Source: an uncultured Bacteroides sp.
GTDB taxonomy: Bacteria; Bacteroidota; Bacteroidia; Bacteroidales; Bacteroidaceae
Assembly (NCBI GenBank): GCA_900766195.1
Contig: CAAFUN010000003.1
Coordinates: forward strand, 62,001-126,000
Direction: 5' to 3'
Length of the DNA stretch: 64,000 bases
Numbering within the stretch: the stretch's first letter is position 1; each line of letters opens with the position of its first letter. Below are positions 1 to 8,944 of the stretch, piece after piece. The translations under genes were made by a program, and so were the position numbers. Below the pieces are notes generated by a model. That model worked only from the letters and a program-made list of their open reading frames with translations, was not told the DNA's origin and ran no database searches.

Positions 1-543
1 ATTGAAAAGGTAATAAGCCTCACCCAATTTAAAATAAGCTATTCTCTTATCAGGATATTCCTTCTCCGAAACCGCAGTTAGTTTTCTTTCGAGCAGAATA
101 GCCATCTCAAAGGCTTTTGTATAAATGGGTGTCTTTGACCAAAAGGCAACCTTAAATGCCTGTAAAAGCGATCCAAGTTCTATCCTAACATCTCCCTTTT
201 TTGTAGCACGTAAGAAAAGGGAATAGAATTTGTTAATTTTAAAGATTGTTTGATCGTATGTTGTATCAGGTAGATTTAGAGTCTCTTTGTAATGGCAGTT
301 TAGCTCCTTGTTTTCGGAATATGTATTATTAACATACGGTTTATTATTATACTCTTTTAATGCTTTTTGATAGGTAGCGACTTGTTGTGAAGCGAGTGTT
401 AGGCGATACAATTTCAGCTCCGGATAAGACACTTCTATTGGAGATGCAGCAGATATTCCTAGCTGCTGCATGAAAAGAAAAAACAGGAGCAATATCTGTT
501 TCTGATGATTCTTAAATAGTAATATACGTACTTTATTTTCCAC
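1..543 (-). CDS. Secreted TPR-like protein, N-terminal part only (runs off left edge)
   Basis: An open frame of 181 codons runs leftward from a GTG at 543 to base 1 without a stop; the rest lies outside the window. The only in-frame ATG (469-471) would remove most of the hydrophobic signal peptide, so GTG is preferred; an in-frame stop lies upstream at 565-567. The N-terminus has basic residues followed by ILLLFFLFMQQLGISAAS, a plausible Sec signal. The last 60 or so residues (YTKAFEMAILLERKL ... RIAYFKLGEAYYLF) look like alpha-helical TPR units. In Bacteroides such N-termini often belong to periplasmic TPR sensors fused to a histidine kinase or a LuxR-type domain, but nothing visible here proves that. 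The coding sequence is AT-rich. Confidence 0.6.
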   Translation of the reverse strand, partial: MENKVRILLFKNHQKQILLLFFLFMQQLGISAASPIEVSYPELKLYRLTLASQQVATYQKALKEYNNKPYVNNTYSENKELNCHYKETLNLPDTTYDQTIFKINKFYSLFLRATKKGDVRIELGSLLQAFKVAFWSKTPIYTKAFEMAILLERKLTAVSEKEYPDKRIAYFKLGEAYYLFN

Positions 544-639
544 AAAAGATTGTTTATCTGTATTTTACAACAAAAATAGCACTTTTCAGAAAACATTTAG
601 AGCCTGCTTAAATTTTGTAGCTTAAAATAATTATATATG

Positions 640-1266
640 GTACGGATTTAGAAAAACACAGTGGCAAGTTATCAAGAAGATATTAAACTTACAAGAAAGA
701 AATCAAAAAATATGATTTGCGCGAGATATGGAATGCGATCTTCTAATTCTGCTCCTTGGGAGCTGGTTTACTATTATTATCGCAAATGGTGCTCTTCAGA
801 TAAATTTGATTTGTGATTGAATAACTTATGAGAAAAAGTGCGTACCAAAATGGGACAAAAAGCAGAAGTTAGTCTGGGTATTATGGATAGTAAAAGTGTA
901 CGTTGGGGTAATAATCGTTCTATCAACGGCATTGATGGGAATAAAAAAGTAAAAGGAATTAAACGTCATGTAGTAGTTAATAAGAATGGTTCCTACTGGC
1001 GGTAATGGCAACAATTGCCTGCGTACACGATAGTAAAGCGGCCTACCTATTAGTAAGATACCTTAGAAAGGTTTGTTTCAATATCAAAGTCATATTAGCC
1101 GACGCTGGTTATCATGGGGAGCTAGAGGACAAGATTAAAATGGCTTTGGGATATATCCTATAGAAGACTCTGTCGAAATGATGAATTGACATTCGATTCG
1201 GCAGAGGAAATGGTAAAACTGGCAGCCATTAGGATGCTATTAAATAAAAATTTAAACCGGCTCTAA
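640..1266 (+). pseudogene. Decayed IS5-family transposase remnant
   Basis: Fragments in all three plus frames together reconstruct an IS5-type DDE transposase. The pieces are KYDLREIWNAIF (about 708-743), PWELVYYYYRKWCSSDKFDL (754-813), MDSKSVRWGNN plus KKVKGIKRHVVV (850-1002), ILADAGYHGELEDKI (about 1092-1140) and SAEEMVKLAAIRMLL near the end. Lesions visible are loss of the segment between NAIF and PWEL with a frame change, in-frame stops at 814 and 829, a one-base deletion near 991 leading to a stop at 1003, a stop at 1161, and another frame change before the C-terminal piece. The first two catalytic Asp contexts (MDSKS, ADAGY) survive. I could not see clear terminal inverted repeats. It cannot encode an active transposase. 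Confidence 0.85.
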
Positions 1267-1301
1267 TTATACAGGATTATTTTTAAAAAATAAATAAAAG
1301 A

Positions 1302-1331
1302 TTGAATTCTATTTATTTATTTTTATCTTTG
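1302..1331 (+). promoter_or_regulatory. Predicted Bacteroidota promoter for the TonB-like receptor gene
   Basis: TTG at 1302-1304 and TATCTTTG at 1324-1331 are 19 bases apart, matching the -33/-7 pattern of the Bacteroides primary sigma factor. The rest of the gap to the gene start (about 310 bases) would be a long leader in which I see nothing else. The promoter lies just past the transposase remnant. Confidence 0.45.
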
Positions 1332-1643
1332 TTTTTAGTCAAAAAATACGCATTAAATGGCGGTCTTTTCTGACTAGCGAATAGGGAGTGTTAATTTTGT
1401 TAATCTTGAGCAGCTTCTTTTATGTAAATTCATTAATGCACTACGGGTAGTATTCTATTTTATTACCTCAGCAATGAATAATCAAATAGAGTAAGGAATT
1501 ATTTTTTTTAAGTTGCTTCTTTAACCTTAAAGGCTTTTGCTGTGCATTACTTCTGCAAGGCAGGCACTGCTCTCTCAAGCTGATAGCGATCTATTATCAT
1601 TTTATATCATATTTTACTAAGAGTATAAATTATATAAAAGAAC

Positions 1644-4301
1644 ATGATCAAAAATATAATAATTGCTTTATTCTTCTTATGCTTGAATTCTCATGCTATC
1701 TTTTCTCAAACTATTATAGCAGGTAAAATTCAAAACAGACAACAGGAAGCCCTCGCAGATGTTTCTGTTATGTTGATGCATGCTGACTCTACAATTCTCG
1801 ATTACACATTGAGTGATGAAAAAGGAACTTATAAACTCAATTATAGTGGCAAAGAATCACATTTACTTTTATCCGTATCTGCTTTCGAGATAAGCCCTCA
1901 AATAAAACATATAGATAACCGTTCGCAGACTGTCGATTTTATAGTCGAACAAAAAGCCTTAGAATTAAAGGAAGTAGTTGTGTTATCCAATAAGATATGG
2001 AGCCAAAAAGATACTATAAATTATTTAGTATCAGCCTTTTCCGACAAGAAGGACATCGTTATTGGCGATGTTTTAAAAAAGATGCCCGGAATCAATGTGG
2101 CTGAAAGTGGACAGATTAGTTATAATGGCAAACCTATAAATAAATTTTACATCGAAAACTTAGATATGTTGGGAGGGCGATATGGTATCGCTACAAATAA
2201 CGTTACAGCTAAGGATATTTCGACAGTTCAAATACTCGAAAATCATCAACCAATTAAAGCATTGGAGAATATAAATATTTCTGATGAAGCTGCCATCAAT
2301 TTAAAAATTAAGGAAGGACGAAAAGGTGTTTTCAGTATTATAGCTTTATTAGGTTTGGGAGGCGACACAGATGGCGTACTGTGGCAAGGAGAACTTACGG
2401 GTATGTACTTCGAAAAAAAACGTCAACAGATATTTACTTACAAGACTAATAACAATGGAATAAATATCAATAAAGAGATACAATCTTTTACTGGTAATAG
2501 CTTCATCGGCGAATTACAAATGACTTCTGTACAACAACCTTCACCACCTAGTATTCGTTTTGAACGTTATAACTTTAACAATACCCATGCTGTCACAGCA
2601 AACAATCTATATGTATTGAAGAATGATGCTAAACTCAAAGCAAACCTATTATTCTATCATAATGAAGATAAACGCCATGGCTTCTCTCGTACATCATATT
2701 TTATTCCAGGTGAAGAAGAACAGACCATCGTAGAAGATATTTCAACACGATCAACAAACAATAATCTTGAAGCTGAATTTGACTATGAGCTAAACAAAAA
2801 TAATGTTTTTCTTAATAATAACTTGAGAGCATCAGGAAACTGGGACGATAATAGAGGCGATGTGCTTACTGCTAAACATGTTCGACAATATCTAGATAAT
2901 AAATCGTTTTCGATAACAAATAATACGCGTTGGGTAAAGCGAGCTAAAAATGAGAAAGGTATCGAGATTTCATCAAAAATTGCTTTTCGGACACAACCAC
3001 ATCATTTGAATGTCTTCCCAGGATTATATCCTGATCTATTCAATGAAGGCGAAGAATACACTTCCTTGAAACAAAATGTACACAGCAACACATTATTATC
3101 AAATAATAGTATCTCTTTTCTATCAGCAATAAGTTTAGGTAAATTGAGAATTAACCCCACAGGAATTTTCTCAGTAGAACATCGAACCTTGCGATCAGAC
3201 TTTGACCTCACAAATAAACAATTAATAACACAACCTGTGACAGCTATTGATATGAGTAATGATATACAATTTACTCGTATCAATAGTGGTTTATCACTTG
3301 GGTTAGTTTATGCCATTGAAAACGTTAAAATCAAGCTATCTCTTCCAGTAATATATCGCTATACAGATTTAAATAATCAATTGATAGATAAAAATTCATT
3401 AAATCAAGGAAAACTCTATTTTCAACCTACATTTATGGCGAGATATCAGCCCAATGAAAAAATTGAAATAACTCTAAATGGTGCTCATAGTAGTTCGATA
3501 CCAGAATTGAATACTCTTTATACAGGATATATTCTCCAAAACTATCGCAAAATTAATCGCTATAACGATACCGACTTGTTTGATTCTAGAAGTATATCTG
3601 GTTCGTTTGGCACCTCTTATAGAGATGTGTTGAGCATGTTTTTTGCTAAAGGTGAGATATCATATTCACATTACAGCAGCGATGGCATATATGGGCAAAC
3701 CATAGATAATATGTTAACAATAACAGAATTCTTGGAAAAACCCAATAAAGGTAATTCTCTGTCTATAAGTGGACGCACCAGTAAAGGATTTAATTGGAAC
3801 GAGCTTATAATATCACTTGATGGATCTTGGGGACAAAACAAGAGTGATCTGTTGCGTCAAAAAGAATTTGTACAATATACGAGTCAATGGCTCAGAGCCA
3901 ATCTTAAAATAAATCTAAGACCTCTATCATGGTTTACAATAGAGTATAAAGGTGAATGGGATCGAAGTAAAGCAAAAGTTAGTACAGGTGAACGCTTTAA
4001 AGCAATAAAATCTCTCACTCAAGAGATGAGTGCTTACATAAGTTTGCCCTTTGATATGAGTTTGAATAGTTCGTGGGAACACTATTATAATAGTGCAGCA
4101 GAAACCAATAAAAACTTTTCATTACTTGATATAAGTTTGGGATATACTAAAAATAAAATACAATATTCTTTGAACTGGGCAAATATTCTGAACACATCAA
4201 AATATGTATCAGCATCTTACGGTGCGCTCAATTCCTACTATTCAGAATATGATATTCGTCCAATGACTGTGATGTTGAATGTAAGGCTAAAATTGTATTA
4301 A
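1644..4301 (+). CDS. TonB-dependent receptor-like outer membrane beta-barrel protein
   Basis: The 885-residue protein has a signal peptide (about 1-21), then a carboxypeptidase-regulatory-like beta-sandwich (IAGKIQNRQQEALADVSVML, about 25-105). A plug-like region follows (GDVLKKMPGINVAESGQISY, then KPINKFYIENLDML), and then a long barrel region. It is shorter than a SusC and no SusD follows. Instead the next gene, 25 bases downstream, encodes a GLPGLI-family protein, a pairing common in Bacteroidota. The role is presumably outer-membrane uptake or display, but the substrate is unknown. The gene is notably AT-rich compared with the succinate dehydrogenase genes to its right, and a dead IS lies upstream, which fits acquisition by transfer (inference). 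Confidence 0.75.
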   Translation: MIKNIIIALFFLCLNSHAIFSQTIIAGKIQNRQQEALADVSVMLMHADSTILDYTLSDEKGTYKLNYSGKESHLLLSVSAFEISPQIKHIDNRSQTVDFIVEQKALELKEVVVLSNKIWSQKDTINYLVSAFSDKKDIVIGDVLKKMPGINVAESGQISYNGKPINKFYIENLDMLGGRYGIATNNVTAKDISTVQILENHQPIKALENINISDEAAINLKIKEGRKGVFSIIALLGLGGDTDGVLWQGELTGMYFEKKRQQIFTYKTNNNGININKEIQSFTGNSFIGELQMTSVQQPSPPSIRFERYNFNNTHAVTANNLYVLKNDAKLKANLLFYHNEDKRHGFSRTSYFIPGEEEQTIVEDISTRSTNNNLEAEFDYELNKNNVFLNNNLRASGNWDDNRGDVLTAKHVRQYLDNKSFSITNNTRWVKRAKNEKGIEISSKIAFRTQPHHLNVFPGLYPDLFNEGEEYTSLKQNVHSNTLLSNNSISFLSAISLGKLRINPTGIFSVEHRTLRSDFDLTNKQLITQPVTAIDMSNDIQFTRINSGLSLGLVYAIENVKIKLSLPVIYRYTDLNNQLIDKNSLNQGKLYFQPTFMARYQPNEKIEITLNGAHSSSIPELNTLYTGYILQNYRKINRYNDTDLFDSRSISGSFGTSYRDVLSMFFAKGEISYSHYSSDGIYGQTIDNMLTITEFLEKPNKGNSLSISGRTSKGFNWNELIISLDGSWGQNKSDLLRQKEFVQYTSQWLRANLKINLRPLSWFTIEYKGEWDRSKAKVSTGERFKAIKSLTQEMSAYISLPFDMSLNSSWEHYYNSAAETNKNFSLLDISLGYTKNKIQYSLNWANILNTSKYVSASYGALNSYYSEYDIRPMTVMLNVRLKLY

Positions 4302-4326
4302 ATAATTAAATATAAAACCAATACTA

Positions 4327-5166
4327 ATGAAAACAAGCTCTTTACTTATTCTATTTATCCTCTTTTTACCGGCAACGATCAAAGCACAGTATTCGAGGGT
4401 TAGATTTCAAGTCGTTGATAAATTTACTGAAATAGACACTGCTCGCTATATAGTTACTTATTCATCTGAAGTGATTGTAGATACTATAGAAGCAGGAAAA
4501 AAAACGGATGAATTATGTTTGGAAATAGGTAAGCGTATTTCCAAAATATATAGTTTACCTACATACAAAGCAGATTCGGTATCTACAGATCTCATGAGAA
4601 AAAGTATAGATAATATCGTCAATTCACCAGGAACTACACCTCAAGTAATCTATAAAAATTATCCAGATGGTAAAGTAACTGTTATAAATAGATCAATTAC
4701 TAATCTATTCAAATATGAAGAAGATTACCCGATAGCCTTTAAATGGAAACTATTGCCTGAGAAGAAGGTGATTCTAAATTATACATGTCAAAGAGCAGAA
4801 ACCACATTTCGTGGACGGACCTATACTGCATGGTTTACACCCGAAATACCATTGAAGGAAGGACCTGCTAAATTTGGAGGGCTCCCAGGTTTAATTTTAG
4901 AGCTAAGTGATTCTCAAAATCATTATAACTACATATGTATTGGTATTGAAAAACCTAAAACAACAACCCCTATTGTATACTGGTCATGGAAATGCACCAA
5001 CACCTCCAGAGAAAAATATCTAGATTTATCAAAAAAAATGCATGAAAAACCTTTAACATACCAAAGAGCTACAGGCACAGGAGGCATGAACTTTATATCC
5101 CCTGATGGAAAAATAACATCAGCTCCAGATAAACCATACCCATATAATCCTATGGAAAGAGAGTGA
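4327..5166 (+). CDS. GLPGLI family protein
   Basis: The 279-residue protein has a signal peptide (about 1-20, ending near KAQYS) and the diagnostic motif FGGLPGLILEL at about residues 180-190, preceded by AWFTPEIPLKEGPAKFGG. These define the GLPGLI family of Bacteroidota secreted proteins, whose biochemical role is not established. It follows the TonB-dependent-receptor-like gene by 25 bases and probably shares its transcript. The C-terminus is Pro-rich (PDKPYPYNPME). Confidence 0.85.
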   Translation: MKTSSLLILFILFLPATIKAQYSRVRFQVVDKFTEIDTARYIVTYSSEVIVDTIEAGKKTDELCLEIGKRISKIYSLPTYKADSVSTDLMRKSIDNIVNSPGTTPQVIYKNYPDGKVTVINRSITNLFKYEEDYPIAFKWKLLPEKKVILNYTCQRAETTFRGRTYTAWFTPEIPLKEGPAKFGGLPGLILELSDSQNHYNYICIGIEKPKTTTPIVYWSWKCTNTSREKYLDLSKKMHEKPLTYQRATGTGGMNFISPDGKITSAPDKPYPYNPMERE

Positions 5167-5232
5167 AATACAATAATCTTATAATTTACAGAGAAAATTT
5201 AAACAGGCTCTTAATGCTATATGCTATAAAGA

Positions 5233-5263
5233 AAGATCGCTCCAAATAATTTGGAGCGATCTT
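5233..5263. terminator. Bidirectional terminator hairpin
   Basis: A perfect 15-base inverted repeat (arms 5233-5247 and 5249-5263, arm AAGATCGCTCCAAAT) lies between the convergent GLPGLI gene and sdhB. The outer A/T pairs give short U-rich stretches in both directions, so it probably ends both transcripts. Confidence 0.75.
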
Positions 5264-5289
5264 ATAATAGAGCTATGATCAATAAATTA

Positions 5290-6045
5290 TCAATCTTTGA
5301 GTTTAGCAATAATAAAGTCGCGATTCAATCGTGCAATATTACTGATAGATACATTCTTAGGACATTCTGCCTCACAAGCACGTGTATTGGTACAGTTTCC
5401 AAAACCCAATTCATCCATCTTACTCAACATGGCTTTAGCACGACGGAGAGATTCCGGCTTGCCTTGAGGTAATAAATTCAACTGGCTGACTTTAGCGGAA
5501 ACGAACAACATGGCAGAACCATTCTTACAAGCTGCAACACATGCTCCGCAACCAATGCAAGCTGCAGCATCCATTGCTTCATCTGCAACCTGTTTGGGTA
5601 TAAGAATAGCATTGGCATCCTGAGGAGCACCAGTACGTACACTAACATATCCTCCTGACTGCATAATCTTATCAAAAGCGGTACGATCCACCATCAAGTC
5701 TTTGATAACAGGGAAACCTGCCGAACGCCATGGTTCTACTGTTATTGTATCACCATCGTTAAAACGACGCATATAAATCTGGCAAGTTGTGGCTCCTGTT
5801 GCAGGTCCGTGCGGATGTCCGTTAATATAGAGCGAGCACATACCACAAATACCTTCACGGCAATCATGGTCAAACACCACCGGTTCTTGGCCCTCACTGA
5901 TCAGTTGTTCGTTAAGAATATCCAGCATTTCAAGAAATGAAGTATCGCCGGGAATATCTTTCATTTGGTATGTTGCAAAAGCTCCTTTAGCTTTCGGTCC
6001 TTTCTGACGCCATACCTTGAGCGTGAAACTTATATTTTTATCCAT
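5290..6045 (-). CDS. sdhB: Succinate dehydrogenase/fumarate reductase iron-sulfur subunit
   Basis: The 251-residue electron-transfer subunit carries all three cluster motifs: CREGICGMC for [2Fe-2S], CIGCGACVAAC for [4Fe-4S] and CTNTRACEAECPKN for [3Fe-4S]. It passes electrons between the flavoprotein and the membrane quinone/heme subunit. It is the last gene of the cytochrome b-flavoprotein-FeS operon, 36 bases after the flavoprotein gene. In anaerobic Bacteroides the complex acts mainly as fumarate reductase making succinate, so frdB would be an equally valid name. Confidence 0.95.
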   Translation of the reverse strand: MDKNISFTLKVWRQKGPKAKGAFATYQMKDIPGDTSFLEMLDILNEQLISEGQEPVVFDHDCREGICGMCSLYINGHPHGPATGATTCQIYMRRFNDGDTITVEPWRSAGFPVIKDLMVDRTAFDKIMQSGGYVSVRTGAPQDANAILIPKQVADEAMDAAACIGCGACVAACKNGSAMLFVSAKVSQLNLLPQGKPESLRRAKAMLSKMDELGFGNCTNTRACEAECPKNVSISNIARLNRDFIIAKLKD

Positions 6046-6081
6046 TGTCTTTTAATTCTTTTAGTGTTTTAACTCTCCCGA

Positions 6082-8028
6082 TTAGCTCTTATAGTTACGG
6101 GTCTGAACTTTAATAGCTTCGTAAACCAGCGGTTCTTTTATCAATACCGGAGCCTTTTCATCAGAACCCTGATATTCCCAACAAGCCACATAGAAGAAGT
6201 TTTCATCATCACGTTTAGCTTCACCTTCCTCCGTTTGATACTCTTCACGGAAGTGACCACCACAACTTTCGTTACGGTTCAGCGCATCATAAGCAACCAA
6301 TTCGCCCATAATGATGAAATCGTAAAGACGAATGGCTTTATCAAGCTCTACATTCATACCTTCTTTATCACCGGGGATAAACAAATTCGTTTCAAACTCT
6401 TTGCGGATTTCTTTCATCTTGGCAAGTCCTTCCTGCAAACCAGCAGCAGTACGACCCATGCCGACAAATTCCCACATGATATGACCGAGTTTTTTATGAA
6501 TAGTGTCAACTGATTCTTTACCTTTAATATTCATCAGCTTCGTAACTTTATCCTGAATAGCCTTCTCTGCCTCTGCAAATTCAGGTAAGTCAGTAGAGAA
6601 GCGAGGAACAGTAATTTGATCAGCCAAATAATTCTGTATAGTATAAGGAAGGACATAATAGCCATCGGCCAAGCCTTGCATTAATGCAGATGCACCAAGT
6701 CGGTTGGCTCCGTGATCGGAGAAGTTACACTCACCAATAGCAAACAAACCATTGACAGAAGTCATCAATTCGTAATCAACCCAGATACCACCCATTGTGT
6801 AATGGATAGCCGGATAAATCATCATAGGATTATCATAAGGGCTTACGTCGGTAATCTCTTCGTACATATCGAACAAGTTACCATAACGTTGAGCTACAAC
6901 ATCTTTTCCTAAACGTTGGATAGCATCGTTAAAATCAAGGAATACAGCAAGACCCGTATTGTTTACACCAAAGCCTTTGTCACAACGTTCTTTAGCTGCA
7001 CGGCTGGCAACGTCACGAGGAACAAGATTACCAAATGCAGGATAGCGACGCTCCAAATAATAATCACGATCTTCTTCCGGAATATCTCTACCTTGAATCT
7101 CTCCAGACTGCAATTTCTTTGCATCTTCCAGCTTCTTCGGTACCCAGATGCGTCCGTCATTTCTAAGAGACTCAGACATCAGAGTCAGTTTGGATTGTTT
7201 GTCACCGTGAACAGGAATACAAGTCGGATGGATTTGCACGAAAGCAGGGTTTGCAAACCAAGCACCTTTACGATAGCAAGCCATTGCTGCAGAACAGTTA
7301 CAAGCCATTGCATTGGTAGACAAAAAGTAAGTATTACCATAACCACCAGTAGCTATAACTACTGCATGAGCTGCAAAGCGTTCCAACTCCCCTGTTATCA
7401 GATTTTTAGCAATGATACCACGCGCACGTCCGTCAATTAACACAACGTCTTCCATTTCATAGCGGGTATAAAGCTTAACGGTACCTACATTAACCTGACG
7501 GCTCAATGCAGAGTATGCGCCTAACAACAATTGCTGTCCGGTTTGACCTCTAGCATAAAAAGTACGTGATACTTGCGCACCACCAAAAGAACGATTGTCC
7601 AATGTGCCACCATATTCGCGTGCAAAAGGAACACCTTGAGCAACACATTGATCTATAATACTATTAGACACTTCGGCCAAACGGTATACGTTAGCTTCAC
7701 GCGAACGGTAATCGCCACCTTTTACAGTGTCGTAGAACAAACGATATATTGAGTCTCCGTCATTCTGATAATTCTTTGCAGCATTGATACCACCTTGTGC
7801 TGCAATGGAGTGAGCACGGCGAGGAGAATCCTGAATGCAAAAATTAAGAACTCTGAATCCCATTTCACCTAATGAAGCTGCAGCAGAAGCACCGGCCAAA
7901 CCGGTTCCAACTACAATAATATCCAAACGACGTTTATTGGCCGGATTAACTAATTTCTGATGAGCCTTATAGTTAGTCCATTTCTCAGCCACCGGTCCTT
8001 CCGGTATTTTTGAATCTATCTTAGTCAT
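6082..8028 (-). CDS. sdhA: Succinate dehydrogenase/fumarate reductase flavoprotein subunit
   Basis: The 648-residue catalytic subunit contains the N-terminal dinucleotide-binding motif VVGTGLAGASAAASLGEMG and the FAD-attachment segment RRAHSIAAQGGINAAK. The active-site region includes HPTCIP and RDVASRAAKERC, and GECNFSDHGANRLGASAL lies in the C-terminal FAD part. It interconverts fumarate and succinate on the cytoplasmic face of the membrane. It sits between the cytochrome b gene (24 bases upstream) and the FeS gene. Length and gene order match the B-type enzymes of Bacteroidota. Confidence 0.95.
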   Translation of the reverse strand: MTKIDSKIPEGPVAEKWTNYKAHQKLVNPANKRRLDIIVVGTGLAGASAAASLGEMGFRVLNFCIQDSPRRAHSIAAQGGINAAKNYQNDGDSIYRLFYDTVKGGDYRSREANVYRLAEVSNSIIDQCVAQGVPFAREYGGTLDNRSFGGAQVSRTFYARGQTGQQLLLGAYSALSRQVNVGTVKLYTRYEMEDVVLIDGRARGIIAKNLITGELERFAAHAVVIATGGYGNTYFLSTNAMACNCSAAMACYRKGAWFANPAFVQIHPTCIPVHGDKQSKLTLMSESLRNDGRIWVPKKLEDAKKLQSGEIQGRDIPEEDRDYYLERRYPAFGNLVPRDVASRAAKERCDKGFGVNNTGLAVFLDFNDAIQRLGKDVVAQRYGNLFDMYEEITDVSPYDNPMMIYPAIHYTMGGIWVDYELMTSVNGLFAIGECNFSDHGANRLGASALMQGLADGYYVLPYTIQNYLADQITVPRFSTDLPEFAEAEKAIQDKVTKLMNIKGKESVDTIHKKLGHIMWEFVGMGRTAAGLQEGLAKMKEIRKEFETNLFIPGDKEGMNVELDKAIRLYDFIIMGELVAYDALNRNESCGGHFREEYQTEEGEAKRDDENFFYVACWEYQGSDEKAPVLIKEPLVYEAIKVQTRNYKS

Positions 8029-8052
8029 AATGATTTATTTTTTATTTTATAT

Positions 8053-8751
8053 TCAGCATGCACCACTACAGAATAGTGATTTGGCAAAAAAGGCAATAAC
8101 AACCAAAGCAAAGCATACTACAATAATAGTAGAATAAATATTGGATATACATTTCCAGCGGTTCATCCATATTTTATTATTCCAACCAATAGTTTGCATA
8201 GCACTCCAGAAACCATGAGTCATATGGAACCACAATGCAGCAAGCCAGACAAGATAAAGGACAACATAAACCGGATTAGCAAAAGTGTTGCGGATATGGT
8301 AAACGCCATCTGCAGCATGAGTAGTATTGGCAGTGACATCGCCCAACTTAACCATTATTTCGGGCAACTGCATCTTAGCCCAAAAATTAACCAAGTGCAA
8401 ACCCAAACCTACGATAACAATGATACCCAGCACAAGCATATTCTGCGAAGCCCATTCTACAGTTGCAGGTTTCTCTACTACTGCATAGCGCTCCACGCCA
8501 CGTGCCTTACGGTTCTGCATTGTCAGCCAAAAGGCATAAACAATGTGAATGATAAAAAGGATTGCCAAAGCAGCTGACGCTACCAATGCATACCAATTCG
8601 CTCCCAAAAACTCACAAATCATGTTATACCCTTCTTCTGAAAAGAGGGCAACAAGATTCATCGCCATGTGAAACGTCAGAAATAGGATAAGGGCGACACC
8701 AGTAACGCTCATCACCACTTTCCTTCCTACAGATGAATTACTTAACCACAT
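8053..8751 (-). CDS. sdhC: Succinate dehydrogenase/fumarate reductase cytochrome b subunit
   Basis: The 232-residue integral membrane protein has about five hydrophobic helices (about residues 9-35, 55-77, 102-125, 157-178, 204-226). Helix-associated histidines (FHMAMN, IHIVYAF, WFHMTHGFW) are suited to ligating two hemes. This is the single-anchor B-type architecture in which one protein replaces SdhC plus SdhD. It is the first gene of the operon and ends with CSGAC. Confidence 0.93.
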   Translation of the reverse strand: MWLSNSSVGRKVVMSVTGVALILFLTFHMAMNLVALFSEEGYNMICEFLGANWYALVASAALAILFIIHIVYAFWLTMQNRKARGVERYAVVEKPATVEWASQNMLVLGIIVIVGLGLHLVNFWAKMQLPEIMVKLGDVTANTTHAADGVYHIRNTFANPVYVVLYLVWLAALWFHMTHGFWSAMQTIGWNNKIWMNRWKCISNIYSTIIVVCFALVVIAFFAKSLFCSGAC

Positions 8752-8822
8752 AAATGATTGAATTTTAATTATTTAATAGTTACAAAAATTACGTTTGGAA
8801 TATTCTTCAGATTAATATTTGG

Positions 8823-8853
8823 CAAAAATAGGGGAAATCGCCCGATTTAGCAA
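8823..8853 (-). promoter_or_regulatory. Predicted sdhCAB promoter with palindrome in its spacer
   Basis: On the minus strand TTG (8853-8851) and TATTTTTG (8830-8823) are separated by exactly 20 bases, a good Bacteroides -33/-7 match, giving a leader of roughly 65 bases. The spacer contains the perfect inverted repeat AAATCG-CC-CGATTT (8835-8848), a candidate operator. Confidence 0.6.
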
Positions 8854-8923
8854 GGAATTAAAGAAATAATTCCGTAATAACAAGAGGCAAATATGAAATG
8901 TGAAATTATGACATCGATAACTT

Positions 8924-8939
8924 TATCGAAAAGCACTAA
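8924..8939. repeat. Inverted repeat after the AraC-type gene
   Basis: TCGATAA-CT-TTATCGA is a perfect 7-base inverted repeat a few bases past the stop of the AraC-type gene and upstream of the sdh promoter. It lacks a T-tail, so it may be a weak terminator or a binding site. Confidence 0.4.
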
Positions 8940-8944
8940 CTTTA

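Noticed and set aside
826..1014. Minus-strand 62-codon frame
   Set aside because: It is antisense to the transposase remnant and has no features of its own.
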